Shown here: piece by piece, positions 21,017-30,448 of the stretch
Layout: every line of letters begins with the position of its first letter
Numbering within the stretch: the stretch's first letter is position 1
NCBI RefSeq assembly: GCF_017352135.1
Contig: NZ_CP071457.1
Span: 62,001 to 126,000, forward strand
Source of the DNA: Rhizobium lentis
GTDB taxonomy: Bacteria > Pseudomonadota > Alphaproteobacteria > Rhizobiales > Rhizobiaceae
Direction: 5' to 3'
DNA: 64,000 nt
Program-made: the position numbers and the translations under genes
Notes under the pieces: model-generated
What the model was told of the DNA's origin: nothing
Seen by the model: only the letters and a program-made list of their open reading frames with translations
The model's database searches: none

Positions 21017-21901
21017 ATGCAAACGAAACGCACCGTCTTTCCCAATAAGGTTTTGCCTTATCTGCTTATTGCTCCCCAGCTTCTGATAACCGTTGTCTTC
21101 TTCCTCTGGCCAGCCGCAACCGCCTTCTGGCAATCGTTCCTTCGCCAGGATGCGTTCGGTTTCAAAACGAACTTCGTCTGGTTCCAGAATTATCGCCGGC
21201 TCTTCGCCGACCCCCTCTATATGGACGCCTTCGGCCACACCCTGGTCTTCGCCGTCTCGGTGACGGTTCTGTCGACAACGCTTGCGCTTACTCTGGCCGC
21301 CGCCGCCATGCGTGTGCTGCGGACGTCCCGCATCTATTCGACCTTGCTGATCTGGCCTTACGCGGTGGCGCCTGCGATTGCCGGCATACTCTGGTGGTTC
21401 ATGTTCAATCCGTCGATCGGCATCGTCGCCTATATGCTTCGCAGCCTGGGAATCAGTTGGAACCATCTGATCAACCCGGACAATGCGATGGTCCTGATCG
21501 TGATCGCCGCCACCTGGAAGCAAATTTCCTATAACTTTCTGTTTTTCCTGGCCGCGCTGCAGTCCGTGCCGCGCTCACTCCAGGAAGCCGGCGCCATCGA
21601 CGGCGCCGGGCCGGTGAAACGCTTCTGGACGATCGTGTTCCCGCTGATCTCGCCGACAACCTTCTATCTGGTCGTCATCAACATCGTTTACGCGATGTTC
21701 GACACCTTCGGCATCGTTCATGCAACGACGCAGGGGGGGCCGGCGCGCGCCACCGAGATTCTCGTCTACAAGGTCTATTTCGACGGCTTCATCGGCCTCA
21801 ACCTCGGCTCCTCGGCAGCGCAGTCGGTCATACTCATGATCATCGTTGTTGCTCTTACCGCGGTCCAGTTCCGCTTCGTCGAACGCCGCGTGCAATATTG
21901 A
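21017..21901 (+). CDS. ugpA: Glycerol-3-phosphate ABC transporter permease
   Basis: 294 residues with six predicted membrane helices. The EAA loop motif of binding-protein-dependent permeases reads '[24 protein letters not shown]'. The N-terminus '[23 protein letters not shown]' and '[22 protein letters not shown]' are UgpA-like. It forms the heterodimeric channel with UgpE in the inner membrane. It is spaced 57 bp from ugpB, across the hairpin. Confidence 0.93.
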   Translation: MQTKRTVFPNKVLPYLLIAPQLLITVVFFLWPAATAFWQSFLRQDAFGFKTNFVWFQNYRRLFADPLYMDAFGHTLVFAVSVTVLSTTLALTLAAAAMRVLRTSRIYSTLLIWPYAVAPAIAGILWWFMFNPSIGIVAYMLRSLGISWNHLINPDNAMVLIVIAATWKQISYNFLFFLAALQSVPRSLQEAGAIDGAGPVKRFWTIVFPLISPTTFYLVVINIVYAMFDTFGIVHATTQGGPARATEILVYKVYFDGFIGLNLGSSAAQSVILMIIVVALTAVQFRFVERRVQY

Positions 21902-21913
21902 GGAGCGTCAAAG

Positions 21914-22762
21914 GTGGTTGAAAATCGTCCTTTCCTGAATTTCCTGGCTCACCTCGTCCTTGTTCTCGGCGTCACGATCGTGGTCTTCCCGGTCTATATC
22001 GCCTTTATCGCATCGAGCCACGGCCCCAACGACTTTCTGTCCGGGGTCGTGCCACTGGTGCCGGGACCGCACATCATCGAGAATTATTCGACTATGCTGT
22101 CATCGGGGATGACGAGTTCCGGCGCGCCGCCGATCGGGCCGATGCTGCTCAATTCGTTGATCATGGCCGTCGGTGTGGCCGTTGGAAAGATTGCCATTTC
22201 CATTCTTTCCGCCTTCGCCATCGTCTATTTTCGGTTTCCCTTTCGCACGCTCGCCTTCTGGATGATCTTCATCACGCTGATGTTGCCGGTCGAGGTGCGC
22301 ATCGTGCCGACCTACAAGGTGGTCGCCGATCTCGGAATGCTGAACAATTATGGCGGGCTCATCATTCCGCTGATCGCGTCGGCGACGGCAACCTTCCTGT
22401 TTCGGCAATTTTTCCTCACCGTACCCGACGAGCTGATGGAGGCTGCGCGCGTTGACGGGGCGGGGCCGTTGAAATTCTTCCGCGATATCCTGTTGCCGCT
22501 GTCGGTGACCAACATCGCAGCCTTGTTCATCATCCTGTTCGTGCTCGGCTGGAACCAGTATCTGTGGCCACTCATCGTTACGACCGACCAGAGCCTCTAC
22601 ACCGTCGTCATGGGCATTCAGCGCATGGCCGCGGTCGCCGATGCCGAGCCGCGCTGGAATCTCGTCATGGCGGCTGTCATCCTGGCTGCCTTGCCGCCCG
22701 TCCTTGTCATCGTCGCCATGCAACGCCTTTTCGTCAAAGGCCTGGTCGAAACGGAGAAATGA
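21914..22762 (+). CDS. ugpE: Glycerol-3-phosphate ABC transporter permease
   Basis: 282 residues, six membrane helices, second permease of the pair. The EAA motif is '[30 protein letters not shown]', preceded by '[15 protein letters not shown]'. '[30 protein letters not shown]' has the proline/glycine-rich insertion typical of UgpE. It begins 12 bp after ugpA, and its stop overlaps the ugpC context by one base. It acts in the inner membrane with UgpA and UgpC. Confidence 0.93.
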   Translation: MVENRPFLNFLAHLVLVLGVTIVVFPVYIAFIASSHGPNDFLSGVVPLVPGPHIIENYSTMLSSGMTSSGAPPIGPMLLNSLIMAVGVAVGKIAISILSAFAIVYFRFPFRTLAFWMIFITLMLPVEVRIVPTYKVVADLGMLNNYGGLIIPLIASATATFLFRQFFLTVPDELMEAARVDGAGPLKFFRDILLPLSVTNIAALFIILFVLGWNQYLWPLIVTTDQSLYTVVMGIQRMAAVADAEPRWNLVMAAVILAALPPVLVIVAMQRLFVKGLVETEK

Positions 22763-22763
22763 A

Positions 22764-23810
22764 ATGGCCCCGATCAAAATCGTCGACGTCAAGAAAAACT
22801 ATGGTTCGGTCCCCGCCGTCAAAGGCATCAACCTGGCTGTCGAAGACGGTGAATTCATCGTGCTGGTCGGTCCTTCCGGCTGCGGCAAGTCAACCTTGCT
22901 TCGCATGATCGCCGGACTGGAATCGATCACTGACGGCCAGGTCGAGATCGGCGGCCGCAACGTCAACAAGGCGGAGCCGGCCGAGCGGGACATCGCCATG
23001 GTTTTCCAGAATTATGCGCTTTATCCGCATATGACCGTGCGCGGAAACCTTGAATATGGCTTGAAGAACCGCGGCACGCAGCGCGCGGAAATCGATCGTC
23101 GTGTCAAGGAGGCGGCCGACATCCTCGAAATCGGGCCGATGCTGGACCGTAAGCCGCGCGAATTATCTGGGGGACAACGCCAGCGCGTGGCTATGGGACG
23201 GGCCATCGTGCGTGAACCGGCGGCGTTTCTTTTCGACGAGCCTCTGTCCAATCTCGATGCCAAGCTGCGCGTCCAGATGCGGGTCGAAATACGCCGACTG
23301 CAACGCCGGCTGAAGACAACCAGCATCTACGTTACCCATGACCAGCTCGAAGCGATGACGCTTGCCGACAGGCTCGTCGTCATGAATGGCGGACTGGTCG
23401 AACAAGTGGGAACGCCGGTCGAAGTCTATGACCGTCCTGCAAGTCTCTTTGTTGCCGGCTTCATCGGTTCTCCGCCGATGAACCTCGTGCCAATCGAGGC
23501 GCTGGGTGCGGCCGATAGCGGGAAGGCCCTTGATTTGCCCGACGGGACGGACATTGTCGGTCTCAGGCCGGATGCTCTGCTCATAACGGAGCCCACAGAG
23601 CCTTCCGTTCGTCTGAATGCGATCGTCGAGTTGCTTGAACCGATCGGCGGCGAAAGCCACCTGCATGTCAGACTGGGGGAGGGCCAGCAGACGGTCGTCC
23701 TGACGGTCCAGGGCCGGCCGGACTTCGCCGAGACTGCCAGAATCGAGATCTTCGCGCGCATTGATCAGATGCATCCCTTCAACAGCAAGACTGGACGACG
23801 GACCGACTGA
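22764..23810 (+). CDS. ugpC: Glycerol-3-phosphate ABC transporter ATP-binding protein
   Basis: 348 residues, MalK-type ATPase. The ATG at 22764 comes one base after the ugpE stop; a longer frame inside ugpE is rejected. Walker A 'GPSGCGKS' at 36-43, Q-loop '[14 protein letters not shown]', signature '[15 protein letters not shown]', Walker B '[14 protein letters not shown]' and the switch histidine in '[15 protein letters not shown]' are all intact. The C-terminal TOBE-like domain ('[13 protein letters not shown]') is the regulatory part. It powers uptake of glycerol-3-phosphate. Confidence 0.94.
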   Translation: MAPIKIVDVKKNYGSVPAVKGINLAVEDGEFIVLVGPSGCGKSTLLRMIAGLESITDGQVEIGGRNVNKAEPAERDIAMVFQNYALYPHMTVRGNLEYGLKNRGTQRAEIDRRVKEAADILEIGPMLDRKPRELSGGQRQRVAMGRAIVREPAAFLFDEPLSNLDAKLRVQMRVEIRRLQRRLKTTSIYVTHDQLEAMTLADRLVVMNGGLVEQVGTPVEVYDRPASLFVAGFIGSPPMNLVPIEALGAADSGKALDLPDGTDIVGLRPDALLITEPTEPSVRLNAIVELLEPIGGESHLHVRLGEGQQTVVLTVQGRPDFAETARIEIFARIDQMHPFNSKTGRRTD

Positions 23811-23867
23811 AACGGCCGGATTGTCCAGTCCGATCTGCAGCATTGAAAAGTGAGGATAGAGGAACAC

Positions 23868-24617
23868 ATGCCAAAGTCAGTGCCGCGATCCGGACCCGAC
23901 CGCAGTGAGATTCAAGCACATCGAGGCGCATCCGCTATCGCGCCCGAAAACACGATCGCCGCTTTCCGGGCGGCTGCCGACCAGGGCGCCGAATGGGTCG
24001 AACTCGACGTCGCGCTCCTTGGCGATGGAACCGCGGTCGTCATCCATGACGTGTCGGTCGACCGCTGCTCCTCGTCGACCGGCAAGCTCAGCGATCTCAC
24101 CGCATCCGACCTGCAGAAGATCGACGCCGGCGGTTGGTTCGATCCCCGCTTCAAGGGAGAACCCTTGCCGACCCTTGCCCAGGTCCTGTCCACATTGGGT
24201 GAGCTCGGGCTGAATGCGAATGTCGAGATCAAGCAGCACCCGCATCATAAATCTCTCGACCAGCTGGTGAAAACCGTTGACGAACATTTGAAGGCGCGCG
24301 CGCCGCAGACCAGGATCATGATATCGAGCTTCGACGCGGCGGCGCTCAGGCGCATGCACGAAATCGATCCGAGTTACGAGCTTGCGATGTTGTGGAGCAA
24401 ACTGCCAGATAACTGGAGTGACGTTCTCCAATCCATCCCCGCAGGAACGGTGCACCTTGGATACAAGTCTCTCAGCATCGGATTCCTCGAGGAAGCGGCG
24501 CACCGGGGGACAAAGGTGCGGGCATGGACCTGCAACGACCCGAAGCTCCTCGCATCTTTTTGGCCTGTCGGCTTGACCGGTGTGATAACAGACGACCCAA
24601 GTGTCTATCTCTCGTAA
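23868..24617 (+). CDS. ugpQ: Glycerophosphodiester phosphodiesterase
   Basis: 249 residues from the ATG at 23868, which has AGAGGAAC upstream; an earlier ATG at 23850 is less well placed. GDPD hallmarks: 'AHRGASAIAPENTIAAF' with His18, 'EWVELDVALLGDG' (metal-binding Glu and Asp) and 'VVIHDVSVDRCSSSTG' (second catalytic His). No signal peptide is seen, so it is cytosolic like UgpQ. It hydrolyses glycerophosphodiesters brought in by UgpBAEC to glycerol-3-phosphate and an alcohol. Confidence 0.92.
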   Translation: MPKSVPRSGPDRSEIQAHRGASAIAPENTIAAFRAAADQGAEWVELDVALLGDGTAVVIHDVSVDRCSSSTGKLSDLTASDLQKIDAGGWFDPRFKGEPLPTLAQVLSTLGELGLNANVEIKQHPHHKSLDQLVKTVDEHLKARAPQTRIMISSFDAAALRRMHEIDPSYELAMLWSKLPDNWSDVLQSIPAGTVHLGYKSLSIGFLEEAAHRGTKVRAWTCNDPKLLASFWPVGLTGVITDDPSVYLS

Positions 24618-24626
24618 GGAATAGCG

Positions 24627-25412
24627 ATGGGCCAGCGGGTCATATCGAGCCGACAACGCGAAATACTTGCGCTGATCGAAACGGAGGGTGTCCAGTATAT
24701 CGATGATCTGGCGCGCCGGTACGATCTGACGACCCAGACGATCCGCCGTGACATCAATGCCTTGTGTGATCTCGGGCACGCCCGGCGCTTTCACGGCGGC
24801 GTGGGTGTGCCGGTCGAAGGCAGCAATATTTCCCTCAACGCCCGCGCCCAACTGAACCGGCGCGCCAAGCGGCTGATCGCCAAGCGGGTCGCCGCCGATA
24901 TCGGCCCGAATGCGACTGTATTCCTGGGGATCGGCAGCACTGTCCAATTCGTCGCGGAGGCGTTGCGGGATCACCAAGGGCTGACTGTTATCACCAACAA
25001 CATCCATGTCGCTCTCACCCTTTGCGAATCGCCTAGTGTTGAGGTCCATCTCACCGGCGGCCTGCTACGCCATGACGATCGCGACGTTGTGGGCAGCGAT
25101 GTGATCAAGTTCGTCGAGAAATTCTATGCGACCTATGCGGTCGTCGGTGCCGGTGCGCTGAGCCCGGTGAACGGCCTGATGGACTTCAGCTATAGCGAAG
25201 CGCAGATCACCAATGCCCTCCTGGAGAATTCGCAAACGCGGCTCCTGGCTGCTGACGTCAGCAAGTGGACCCGCCATGCGGCGGTGCGCGTGGCACCTTT
25301 CAATAAAATAACCCGCTTTTACACGGATCGGCTGCCGGCCGATCCGTCGATCGCCAGTGTGCTCGCCGACAGCAGCATGGAGGTGGTAACCTGCGGCGAG
25401 GACTTGACATGA
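24627..25412 (+). CDS. DeoR/GlpR-family transcriptional regulator
   Basis: 261 residues. The N-terminal DeoR helix-turn-helix reads 'SSRQREILALIETEGVQYIDDLARRYDLTTQTIRRDI', then the wing 'LGHARRFHGG'. The C-terminal sugar-phosphate sensor domain carries 'FLGIGSTVQFVAEAL', 'VITNNIHVALTL', 'VEVHLTGGLLR' and 'DFSYSEAQITNALLENS'. GlpR proteins respond to glycerol-3-phosphate. The gene is inside the ugp operon, and two GlpR-like palindromes precede ugpB, so autoregulated repression of the operon is likely. It overlaps the next gene by 4 bp. Confidence 0.9.
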   Translation: MGQRVISSRQREILALIETEGVQYIDDLARRYDLTTQTIRRDINALCDLGHARRFHGGVGVPVEGSNISLNARAQLNRRAKRLIAKRVAADIGPNATVFLGIGSTVQFVAEALRDHQGLTVITNNIHVALTLCESPSVEVHLTGGLLRHDDRDVVGSDVIKFVEKFYATYAVVGAGALSPVNGLMDFSYSEAQITNALLENSQTRLLAADVSKWTRHAAVRVAPFNKITRFYTDRLPADPSIASVLADSSMEVVTCGEDLT

Positions 25413-26203
25413 CCTTCGTAGATCTGGCGCCCTCTGCGCATGAATTGCAGCATGTGCGTTATCTCTTCACCGATATCGACGATACTCTGACGACAGAGGG
25501 TAAACTTCTGCCGCGCACCTATGACGCGCTTTGGGAGCTCAGCCGGGCCGGTATCGCCGTCGTGCCGGTCACGGGTGGTTCAGCCGGGTGGTGCGAACAC
25601 ATCGTCCGGGCCTGGCCTGTTGCCGCAGTCATCGGCGAAAGTGGCGCCTATTCCGTCATCCGCCGCAGCGGCCAAGTTATTTTCGATTTCTGGGAGAACC
25701 GCGCACTGCAGGGCGAGCGTCAACGTCAGCATCTGGAGGCGACCGAAAGACTGATCTCGGAAAGGGGCGGCACCTTCAAGATTGCCCACGATCAGGTGTT
25801 CCGTCTGGCTGACGTGGCAATCGACATTCAGGGTCATGATACGCATGCTGTCGAAGATATGGCATCCGATATCAGGGCAATCGGCGGGACCGTCGCCATC
25901 AGTTCCATTCACATCAACACCTGGATTGGCGACTATGACAAACGCGCCATGAGCGAGCGCGTCCTGACCGGCGTATTCGGGGTCGGCCCCGTTGAATTGC
26001 CGTCTGTCACGGCGTTCGTCGGCGATTCTCGAAACGATGCTCCGATGTTCGGCTTCATCCGAAACTCTTTCGGCGTCGGCAATATCCTTCCTGTTCTTCC
26101 GCATCTGCAGCATGTGCCGAGATGGATCTCCTCCCAGCCCGCGGGACTTGGTTTTGCCGATATTGCCGGGACAATCCTGAATGCCAGGACTACAGGCCAA
26201 TGA
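25409..26203 (+). CDS. HAD-IIB family phosphatase
   Basis: 264 residues. Motif I 'FTDIDDTLTTEGKLLP' supplies nucleophile Asp22 and acid/base Asp24. Motif II is 'VVPVTGGSAGW', and the C-terminal motif IV is 'VTAFVGDSRNDAPMFG'. The C2-type cap and the order resemble sucrose-phosphate and mannosylglycerate phosphatases (Cof-like). Its ATG overlaps the stop of the DeoR-type gene, placing it in the ugp operon. A role in dephosphorylating glycerol-3-phosphate or a sugar phosphate released during head-group recycling is plausible; the substrate is unknown. Confidence 0.82.
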   Translation: MTFVDLAPSAHELQHVRYLFTDIDDTLTTEGKLLPRTYDALWELSRAGIAVVPVTGGSAGWCEHIVRAWPVAAVIGESGAYSVIRRSGQVIFDFWENRALQGERQRQHLEATERLISERGGTFKIAHDQVFRLADVAIDIQGHDTHAVEDMASDIRAIGGTVAISSIHINTWIGDYDKRAMSERVLTGVFGVGPVELPSVTAFVGDSRNDAPMFGFIRNSFGVGNILPVLPHLQHVPRWISSQPAGLGFADIAGTILNARTTGQ

Positions 26204-26249
26204 AGCGCGGGCGGGCTGAGAGCGAAAGAAGTGCGCGCCACAGGAAGCC

Positions 26250-26819
26250 ATGCCCGGCCACGGGATGAATTGGAGCCGAAGCGCCTTGAAATCTCTGAAA
26301 AAACGCAGCAGGACTCGGCCAGACAAGTCTCAGCCATTGCTGCGTCAGCTCGCGGCGGTTCCTGCGAAACTATTTGCCGGCGCGTTCCGCCAACAGTATG
26401 GCGCCCTCTGTTTTCGCTATTGCAATGGCGGACCGAAGATCGAAATCCTGGTCATCACGTCGCGCGAGCGTGCGCGCTGGGTCATACCGAAGGGGTGGCC
26501 GATGAAAGGGAAGAAGCCATTCGAAGCCGCGGCGGTAGAAGCCTGGGAGGAGGCAGGCGTGCGCGGAGCTGTGAGGAAGAAACCTGTTGGCCGCTATACT
26601 TATCTGAAAGAACTTGACGACGGCGATGTGGCGCCATGCATCGTCGACGTGTTTCAGATTGAAGTCACCGAACACTGCAATGACTTTAAGGAGCAAGGCC
26701 AGCGTCTTCTCGAATGGGTCAGCCCCGATGAAGCGGCGCGACGCGTCCGGGAGGTCGAACTCAAGTCGCTGCTCGTCGAATTTGAAGCGCGGGGTCGCAA
26801 GAAGTCCGACCGCGGCTGA
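26250..26819 (+). CDS. NUDIX hydrolase with variant Nudix box
   Basis: 189 residues. The 23-residue Nudix box begins at 'GWPMKGKKPFEAAAVEAW' and ends 'EEAGV'. The metal-binding E-E pair is intact. The glutamate at box position 7 is Lys (seen in the diphosphoinositol-polyphosphate-type subgroup), and the usual Arg at position 15 is Val. Conserved flanks are 'YGALCFRY' and 'RWVIPKG'. The N-terminal 40 residues are basic. The nearest family is DIPP-like alpha-proteobacterial NUDIX proteins. Substrate is unknown, and activity may be altered by the missing Arg. An in-frame start at the sixth codon is also possible. Confidence 0.8.
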   Translation: MPGHGMNWSRSALKSLKKRSRTRPDKSQPLLRQLAAVPAKLFAGAFRQQYGALCFRYCNGGPKIEILVITSRERARWVIPKGWPMKGKKPFEAAAVEAWEEAGVRGAVRKKPVGRYTYLKELDDGDVAPCIVDVFQIEVTEHCNDFKEQGQRLLEWVSPDEAARRVREVELKSLLVEFEARGRKKSDRG

Positions 26820-26916
26820 CCGGTAGGATCTCTTGGTCCGGTTACGGCAGTTCGTGACCGCTTTCCGAAAGTAGGTTGACACTGCTCTCAGTCGCCATCA
26901 GCGCGGACGGGCATTA

Positions 26917-27831
26917 TCACGATCGCTCGAACGGCTCGCCGAGTGAGGCAACGCCGTTGAGTTTGAGCAGGCGGCGATCCGCCGAAATGATGCCGAGCAC
27001 GATGATCGTTACCAGGTAGGGCAGGCATGCGAGCAGCTGCGAGGGAACATTGAGACCGGTTGCCTGGGCGGCAAGCCCCATCAGCGACACTGCGCCGAAC
27101 AGGCACGCCCCCAGAAAAATGCGCCCGGTCAGCCAGGTTCCGAAGACGACGAGCGCGATCGCAATCCAGCCGCGGCCGGCAATCATTCCATCGGCCCAGA
27201 GCGGCGTGTAGATCGTCGCTGCATAGGCGCCGGCAAAGCCTGCCATCACGCCGCCGATAGCGGCTGCGGCGAAGCGAATGGCGATGACGGGGTAGCCGAT
27301 AGCATGCGCCGCCTTCGGGTTCTCGCCGACGGCGCGGATGATCAGCCCAAGCTTGCCATAGGCAAACATTGCCCAGACAGCGACGGCTGCGAGCAGCGAC
27401 AGCCAGACGACGATATCCTGGCTGAACAGGCCGCCGATGACGGGAATGTCGGAGAGACCGGGAATGGCGATTTTCGGCAAGCCCCTGACGGTCAAGCTCT
27501 CGTAGGTCTTGCCGAACAGTGCCGACAGGCCCTGACCGAGAATGCCGATCGCAAGTCCCGTTGCGACCTGGTTTGCGTTGAAGCCGAGGACGATGGCTGC
27601 AAAGAGCAGGGACAGAAGTGCGCCGCCGAGACCGGCGGCGAGAAAGGCGAGAAAATGCCCGCCGCCGTGATAGACGATGATGAAGGCAATGACGGCGCCG
27701 AATGCCATCAATCCCTCGACGCCAAGATTGAGAACGCCGGCACGCTCGACGATAAGCTCTCCGAGTGCTGCCAGCAGGAAAGGTGTCGCAGCAGCCAGCA
27801 TTCCGGCCAGAACGAACTCGACGGCGTTCAT
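26917..27831 (-). CDS. BMP-type nucleoside/purine ABC transporter permease
   Basis: 304 residues starting at the ATG that overlaps the stop of the upstream permease (ATGA). It has many hydrophobic helices and the BPD_transp_2 signatures 'ELIVERAGVLNLGVEGLMAFGA' and 'GFNANQVATGLAIGILGQGLSALFG', together with 'IRAVGENPKAAHAIGYPV'. These are typical of the NupQ/BmpC class that imports nucleosides. It is the last gene of the minus-strand transport operon and pairs with the preceding permease in the inner membrane. Confidence 0.9.
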   Translation of the reverse strand: MNAVEFVLAGMLAAATPFLLAALGELIVERAGVLNLGVEGLMAFGAVIAFIIVYHGGGHFLAFLAAGLGGALLSLLFAAIVLGFNANQVATGLAIGILGQGLSALFGKTYESLTVRGLPKIAIPGLSDIPVIGGLFSQDIVVWLSLLAAVAVWAMFAYGKLGLIIRAVGENPKAAHAIGYPVIAIRFAAAAIGGVMAGFAGAYAATIYTPLWADGMIAGRGWIAIALVVFGTWLTGRIFLGACLFGAVSLMGLAAQATGLNVPSQLLACLPYLVTIIVLGIISADRRLLKLNGVASLGEPFERS

Positions 27832-28928
27832 ATCGGGCTCCTGGTCGCTGCGGGCCGCCAGGCAAGACGGTAGCGCATGAAGGCGATGGCCACCAAATAG
27901 GCAAGGAGCAGACTTCCCTGGAAAACCCGGACCGCCGCAACCGGCAGATTGGCGGAGACCATGGCGTTGTCTCCGCCGATATAGAGCGCGGCCATGACAA
28001 CAGCGGAGAGAACGATGCCGATCGGGTGCAGCCCACCGAGATAGGCGACGATGATCGCCGCATAGCCATATCCGGTTGAGATCGAGCGTTGCAGCTGACC
28101 GAGCGGGCCGGCGACTTCCGCTGCCCCGGCAAGACCGGCTGCAGCCCCACCGATCAGCAGCGAAAGCCAGATTGCCCTGCTTTCGCGGAATCCGGCATAG
28201 TTCGCGGCGCGCGGTGCCAGTCCGCCGACCTGCAATTTGTAGCCGATGAAGCTCTTCTGCATGAAGATCCAAGCGGCAATCGACAGGAGTAGGGCGAGGA
28301 TGATCGAGACGTTGACGCGCGTTCCTTCGATCAGGATCGGCACCATCGCGTCATATTGGAACATGACGGACTGCGGGAAATTGAAACCGTTCGGGTCCTT
28401 CCAGGGACCGAGCAGCAGATAATTCAGGAGTTGTACGGCAACGAAACTCAGCATCAGCGAAACCAGAATTTCGTTGGCGTTCAGCCTGACGCGCCAGAAG
28501 GCGGTGAGTGACGCCCAGAATGCGCCGCCCACCGTGCCGAACAGCAGCATCGCCGGCCAGATCCATTGGCCGGTTGCGTCTGGCCACCAGATCGGAATGG
28601 CGGAGGCGAAGATTGCGCCCAAGACGAATTGGCCCTCAGCACCGATGTTGAACACCTTGGCGCGGAAACCGATCGCAAGCCCCTGTGCGATGAGGAGAAG
28701 CGGCCCGGCTTTCAGCAGCACTTCGGAGAACGAAGCCCAGGAGAAGAAGGGTTCGATCAACATCGCATAGACGACCGCAGCCGGGTCGCCTCCCATGGCG
28801 ACGTAAAGTCCGAGATTGAGAATGACGGTGACGATGAGGGCTATGGGCGGCGCCAGAACGGCGGCGGCAAGCAATGCACGCTCCCGACGGACCAAAATGG
28901 GCAGGGCGGCAAGGAAAGGTCTGCTCAT
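27828..28928 (-). CDS. BMP-type nucleoside/purine ABC transporter permease
   Basis: 366 residues. The ATG at 28928 overlaps the ATPase stop, and the upstream extension of the frame reads through the ATPase gene and is discarded. Segments typical of NupP/BmpB: 'AQGLAIGFRAKVFNIGAEGQFVLGA'-like N-half, 'NANEILVSLMLSFVAVQLLNYLL' and 'NYAGFRESRAIWLSLLIGGAAAGLAGAAEV' (each shortened here), plus 'TGYGYAAIIVAYLGGLHPIGI'. About ten hydrophobic stretches are visible. It forms the channel with the downstream permease. Confidence 0.9.
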   Translation of the reverse strand: MSRPFLAALPILVRRERALLAAAVLAPPIALIVTVILNLGLYVAMGGDPAAVVYAMLIEPFFSWASFSEVLLKAGPLLLIAQGLAIGFRAKVFNIGAEGQFVLGAIFASAIPIWWPDATGQWIWPAMLLFGTVGGAFWASLTAFWRVRLNANEILVSLMLSFVAVQLLNYLLLGPWKDPNGFNFPQSVMFQYDAMVPILIEGTRVNVSIILALLLSIAAWIFMQKSFIGYKLQVGGLAPRAANYAGFRESRAIWLSLLIGGAAAGLAGAAEVAGPLGQLQRSISTGYGYAAIIVAYLGGLHPIGIVLSAVVMAALYIGGDNAMVSANLPVAAVRVFQGSLLLAYLVAIAFMRYRLAWRPAATRSPI

Positions 28929-30445
28929 GCGGTGGCTTTCTCGCGCTGCGGCTGGGCTCCGATCATGTAACGGCCAATCTCTTCCGGATTGGTGTCGCGC
29001 GTGACCAGCGGCGCGCTCAGCGTCCCGTGGTGCAGGACCTGGATAAAGTCGCTCAATTCGAACAGTTCCTCGAGTTCCTCGGAAATGACGAGGATCGCCA
29101 CGCCCTCGTTGCGAAGGCTCATCAGCCGCTTGCGGATCGCCGCGGCCGCAGCGATATCGACGCCCCAGGTGGGCTGGGCAAGGAAAAGAAGCTTCGGCGC
29201 CAGCATGATTTCGCGTCCGACGATGAACTTCTGCAGGTTGCCGCCGGAAAGCGAGCCGGCCTCTGCCCCTGGACCGGGCGTGCGCACGTCGAAGTCCCGG
29301 ATGCAATCACTGGTGAAGGCCTTCGCCTTCACCTTGTCGAGCAGGCCATGCTTCACAAGGTTCAGCGGGTGGGCGGTCAGCAGGCTGTTGAGGGTAAGCG
29401 ACATCTCGGGAACCGCACCACGGCCGAGCCGGTCCTCCGGGACGAAGGCGAAACCGAGCCGCCGGCGGGCGGCAGAGTCGAGGGTGCCGACATCCTCGCC
29501 CATCATGAAAATCTGATCGCGCTGATCCCGCGGCAACGGGGTTTCACCCGAAATTAGCGCTGTGAGTTCACTTTGGCCATTTCCCGAAATGCCGGCAATG
29601 CCGAGGATTTCGCCGGCGCGCACGGCGAGGCTTACCTTCGAAAGTGGCACGGCCAAAGGATCCGCCCGGTAATCGAGCCCGACAAGTTCCAGGCGCTTTT
29701 CACCTTCGATCGAAGGCAGCGCAGGCATCGGTTCCGGCATGTCCCGGCCGATCATCATGCGGGCAAGCTCGTGCGCATCGTGCTCCCGGGGATCGACGTG
29801 ACCGGTGACACGTCCGCCGCGCAGGATTGTTGCACGATCGCACAGCGCCTGGATTTCTTCGAGCTTGTGAGAGATGAACAGAACGGATACGCCGCCGTCC
29901 CGCAGCCGCCGCAATGTTTCAAAGAGTTTTTCCACCGCCTGCGGCGGCAGCACGGAGGTAGGCTCGTCCAGGATAAGCAGTTTGGGATCGGTCATCAGGC
30001 ATCGAATGATTTCCACCCGCTGCCTCTCGCCGACGGAAAGCGAATGGACATGAGCGTGCGGATCGACCTCGAGGCTGAATTCATGTCCGAGCTTGCGAAT
30101 GCGCTCCGCAAGCTCGCTCTTCTTGCCGGACACGATCAGGCGAATATTCTCGACGACCGTCAGGCTCTCGAACAGCGAGAAGTGTTGGAAGACCATGCCG
30201 ATACCGGCGCGCCTTGCCTCTGCGGGAGAGGCAAGGCTCAGGGCTTTCCCGTTCCAGGCGACGGTGCCGCTGTCCGGCTGCTCGACGCCGTAGATCAGCT
30301 TCATCAGGGTCGATTTGCCAGCCCCGTTTTCTCCGAGGATGGCATGGATGGAGCGGGCAGCGACGTCGAGATCGATCTGCCGATTGGCATCGACCGGGCC
30401 ATAGCTCTTGGTAATGCCGCGCAGCGACAGGAGCGGGCTTGGCAT
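28925..30445 (-). CDS. BMP-type nucleoside/purine ABC transporter ATP-binding protein
   Basis: 506 residues with two ATPase halves, as in NupO/RbsA-like proteins. First half: Walker A 'GENGAGKSTLMK', Q-loop 'GMVFQHFSLFESLTV', signature 'LSVGERQRVEIIRCL', Walker B 'LLILDEPTSVLPP', switch 'VLFISHKLEEI'. The second half is degenerate: 'GISGNGQSELTALISG' replaces a proper Walker A, and 'LSGGNLQKFIVGREI' is the signature. This asymmetry is normal for the family. It energises the two downstream permeases. Confidence 0.92.
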   Translation of the reverse strand: MPSPLLSLRGITKSYGPVDANRQIDLDVAARSIHAILGENGAGKSTLMKLIYGVEQPDSGTVAWNGKALSLASPAEARRAGIGMVFQHFSLFESLTVVENIRLIVSGKKSELAERIRKLGHEFSLEVDPHAHVHSLSVGERQRVEIIRCLMTDPKLLILDEPTSVLPPQAVEKLFETLRRLRDGGVSVLFISHKLEEIQALCDRATILRGGRVTGHVDPREHDAHELARMMIGRDMPEPMPALPSIEGEKRLELVGLDYRADPLAVPLSKVSLAVRAGEILGIAGISGNGQSELTALISGETPLPRDQRDQIFMMGEDVGTLDSAARRRLGFAFVPEDRLGRGAVPEMSLTLNSLLTAHPLNLVKHGLLDKVKAKAFTSDCIRDFDVRTPGPGAEAGSLSGGNLQKFIVGREIMLAPKLLFLAQPTWGVDIAAAAAIRKRLMSLRNEGVAILVISEELEELFELSDFIQVLHHGTLSAPLVTRDTNPEEIGRYMIGAQPQREKATA

Positions 30446-30448
30446 GGC

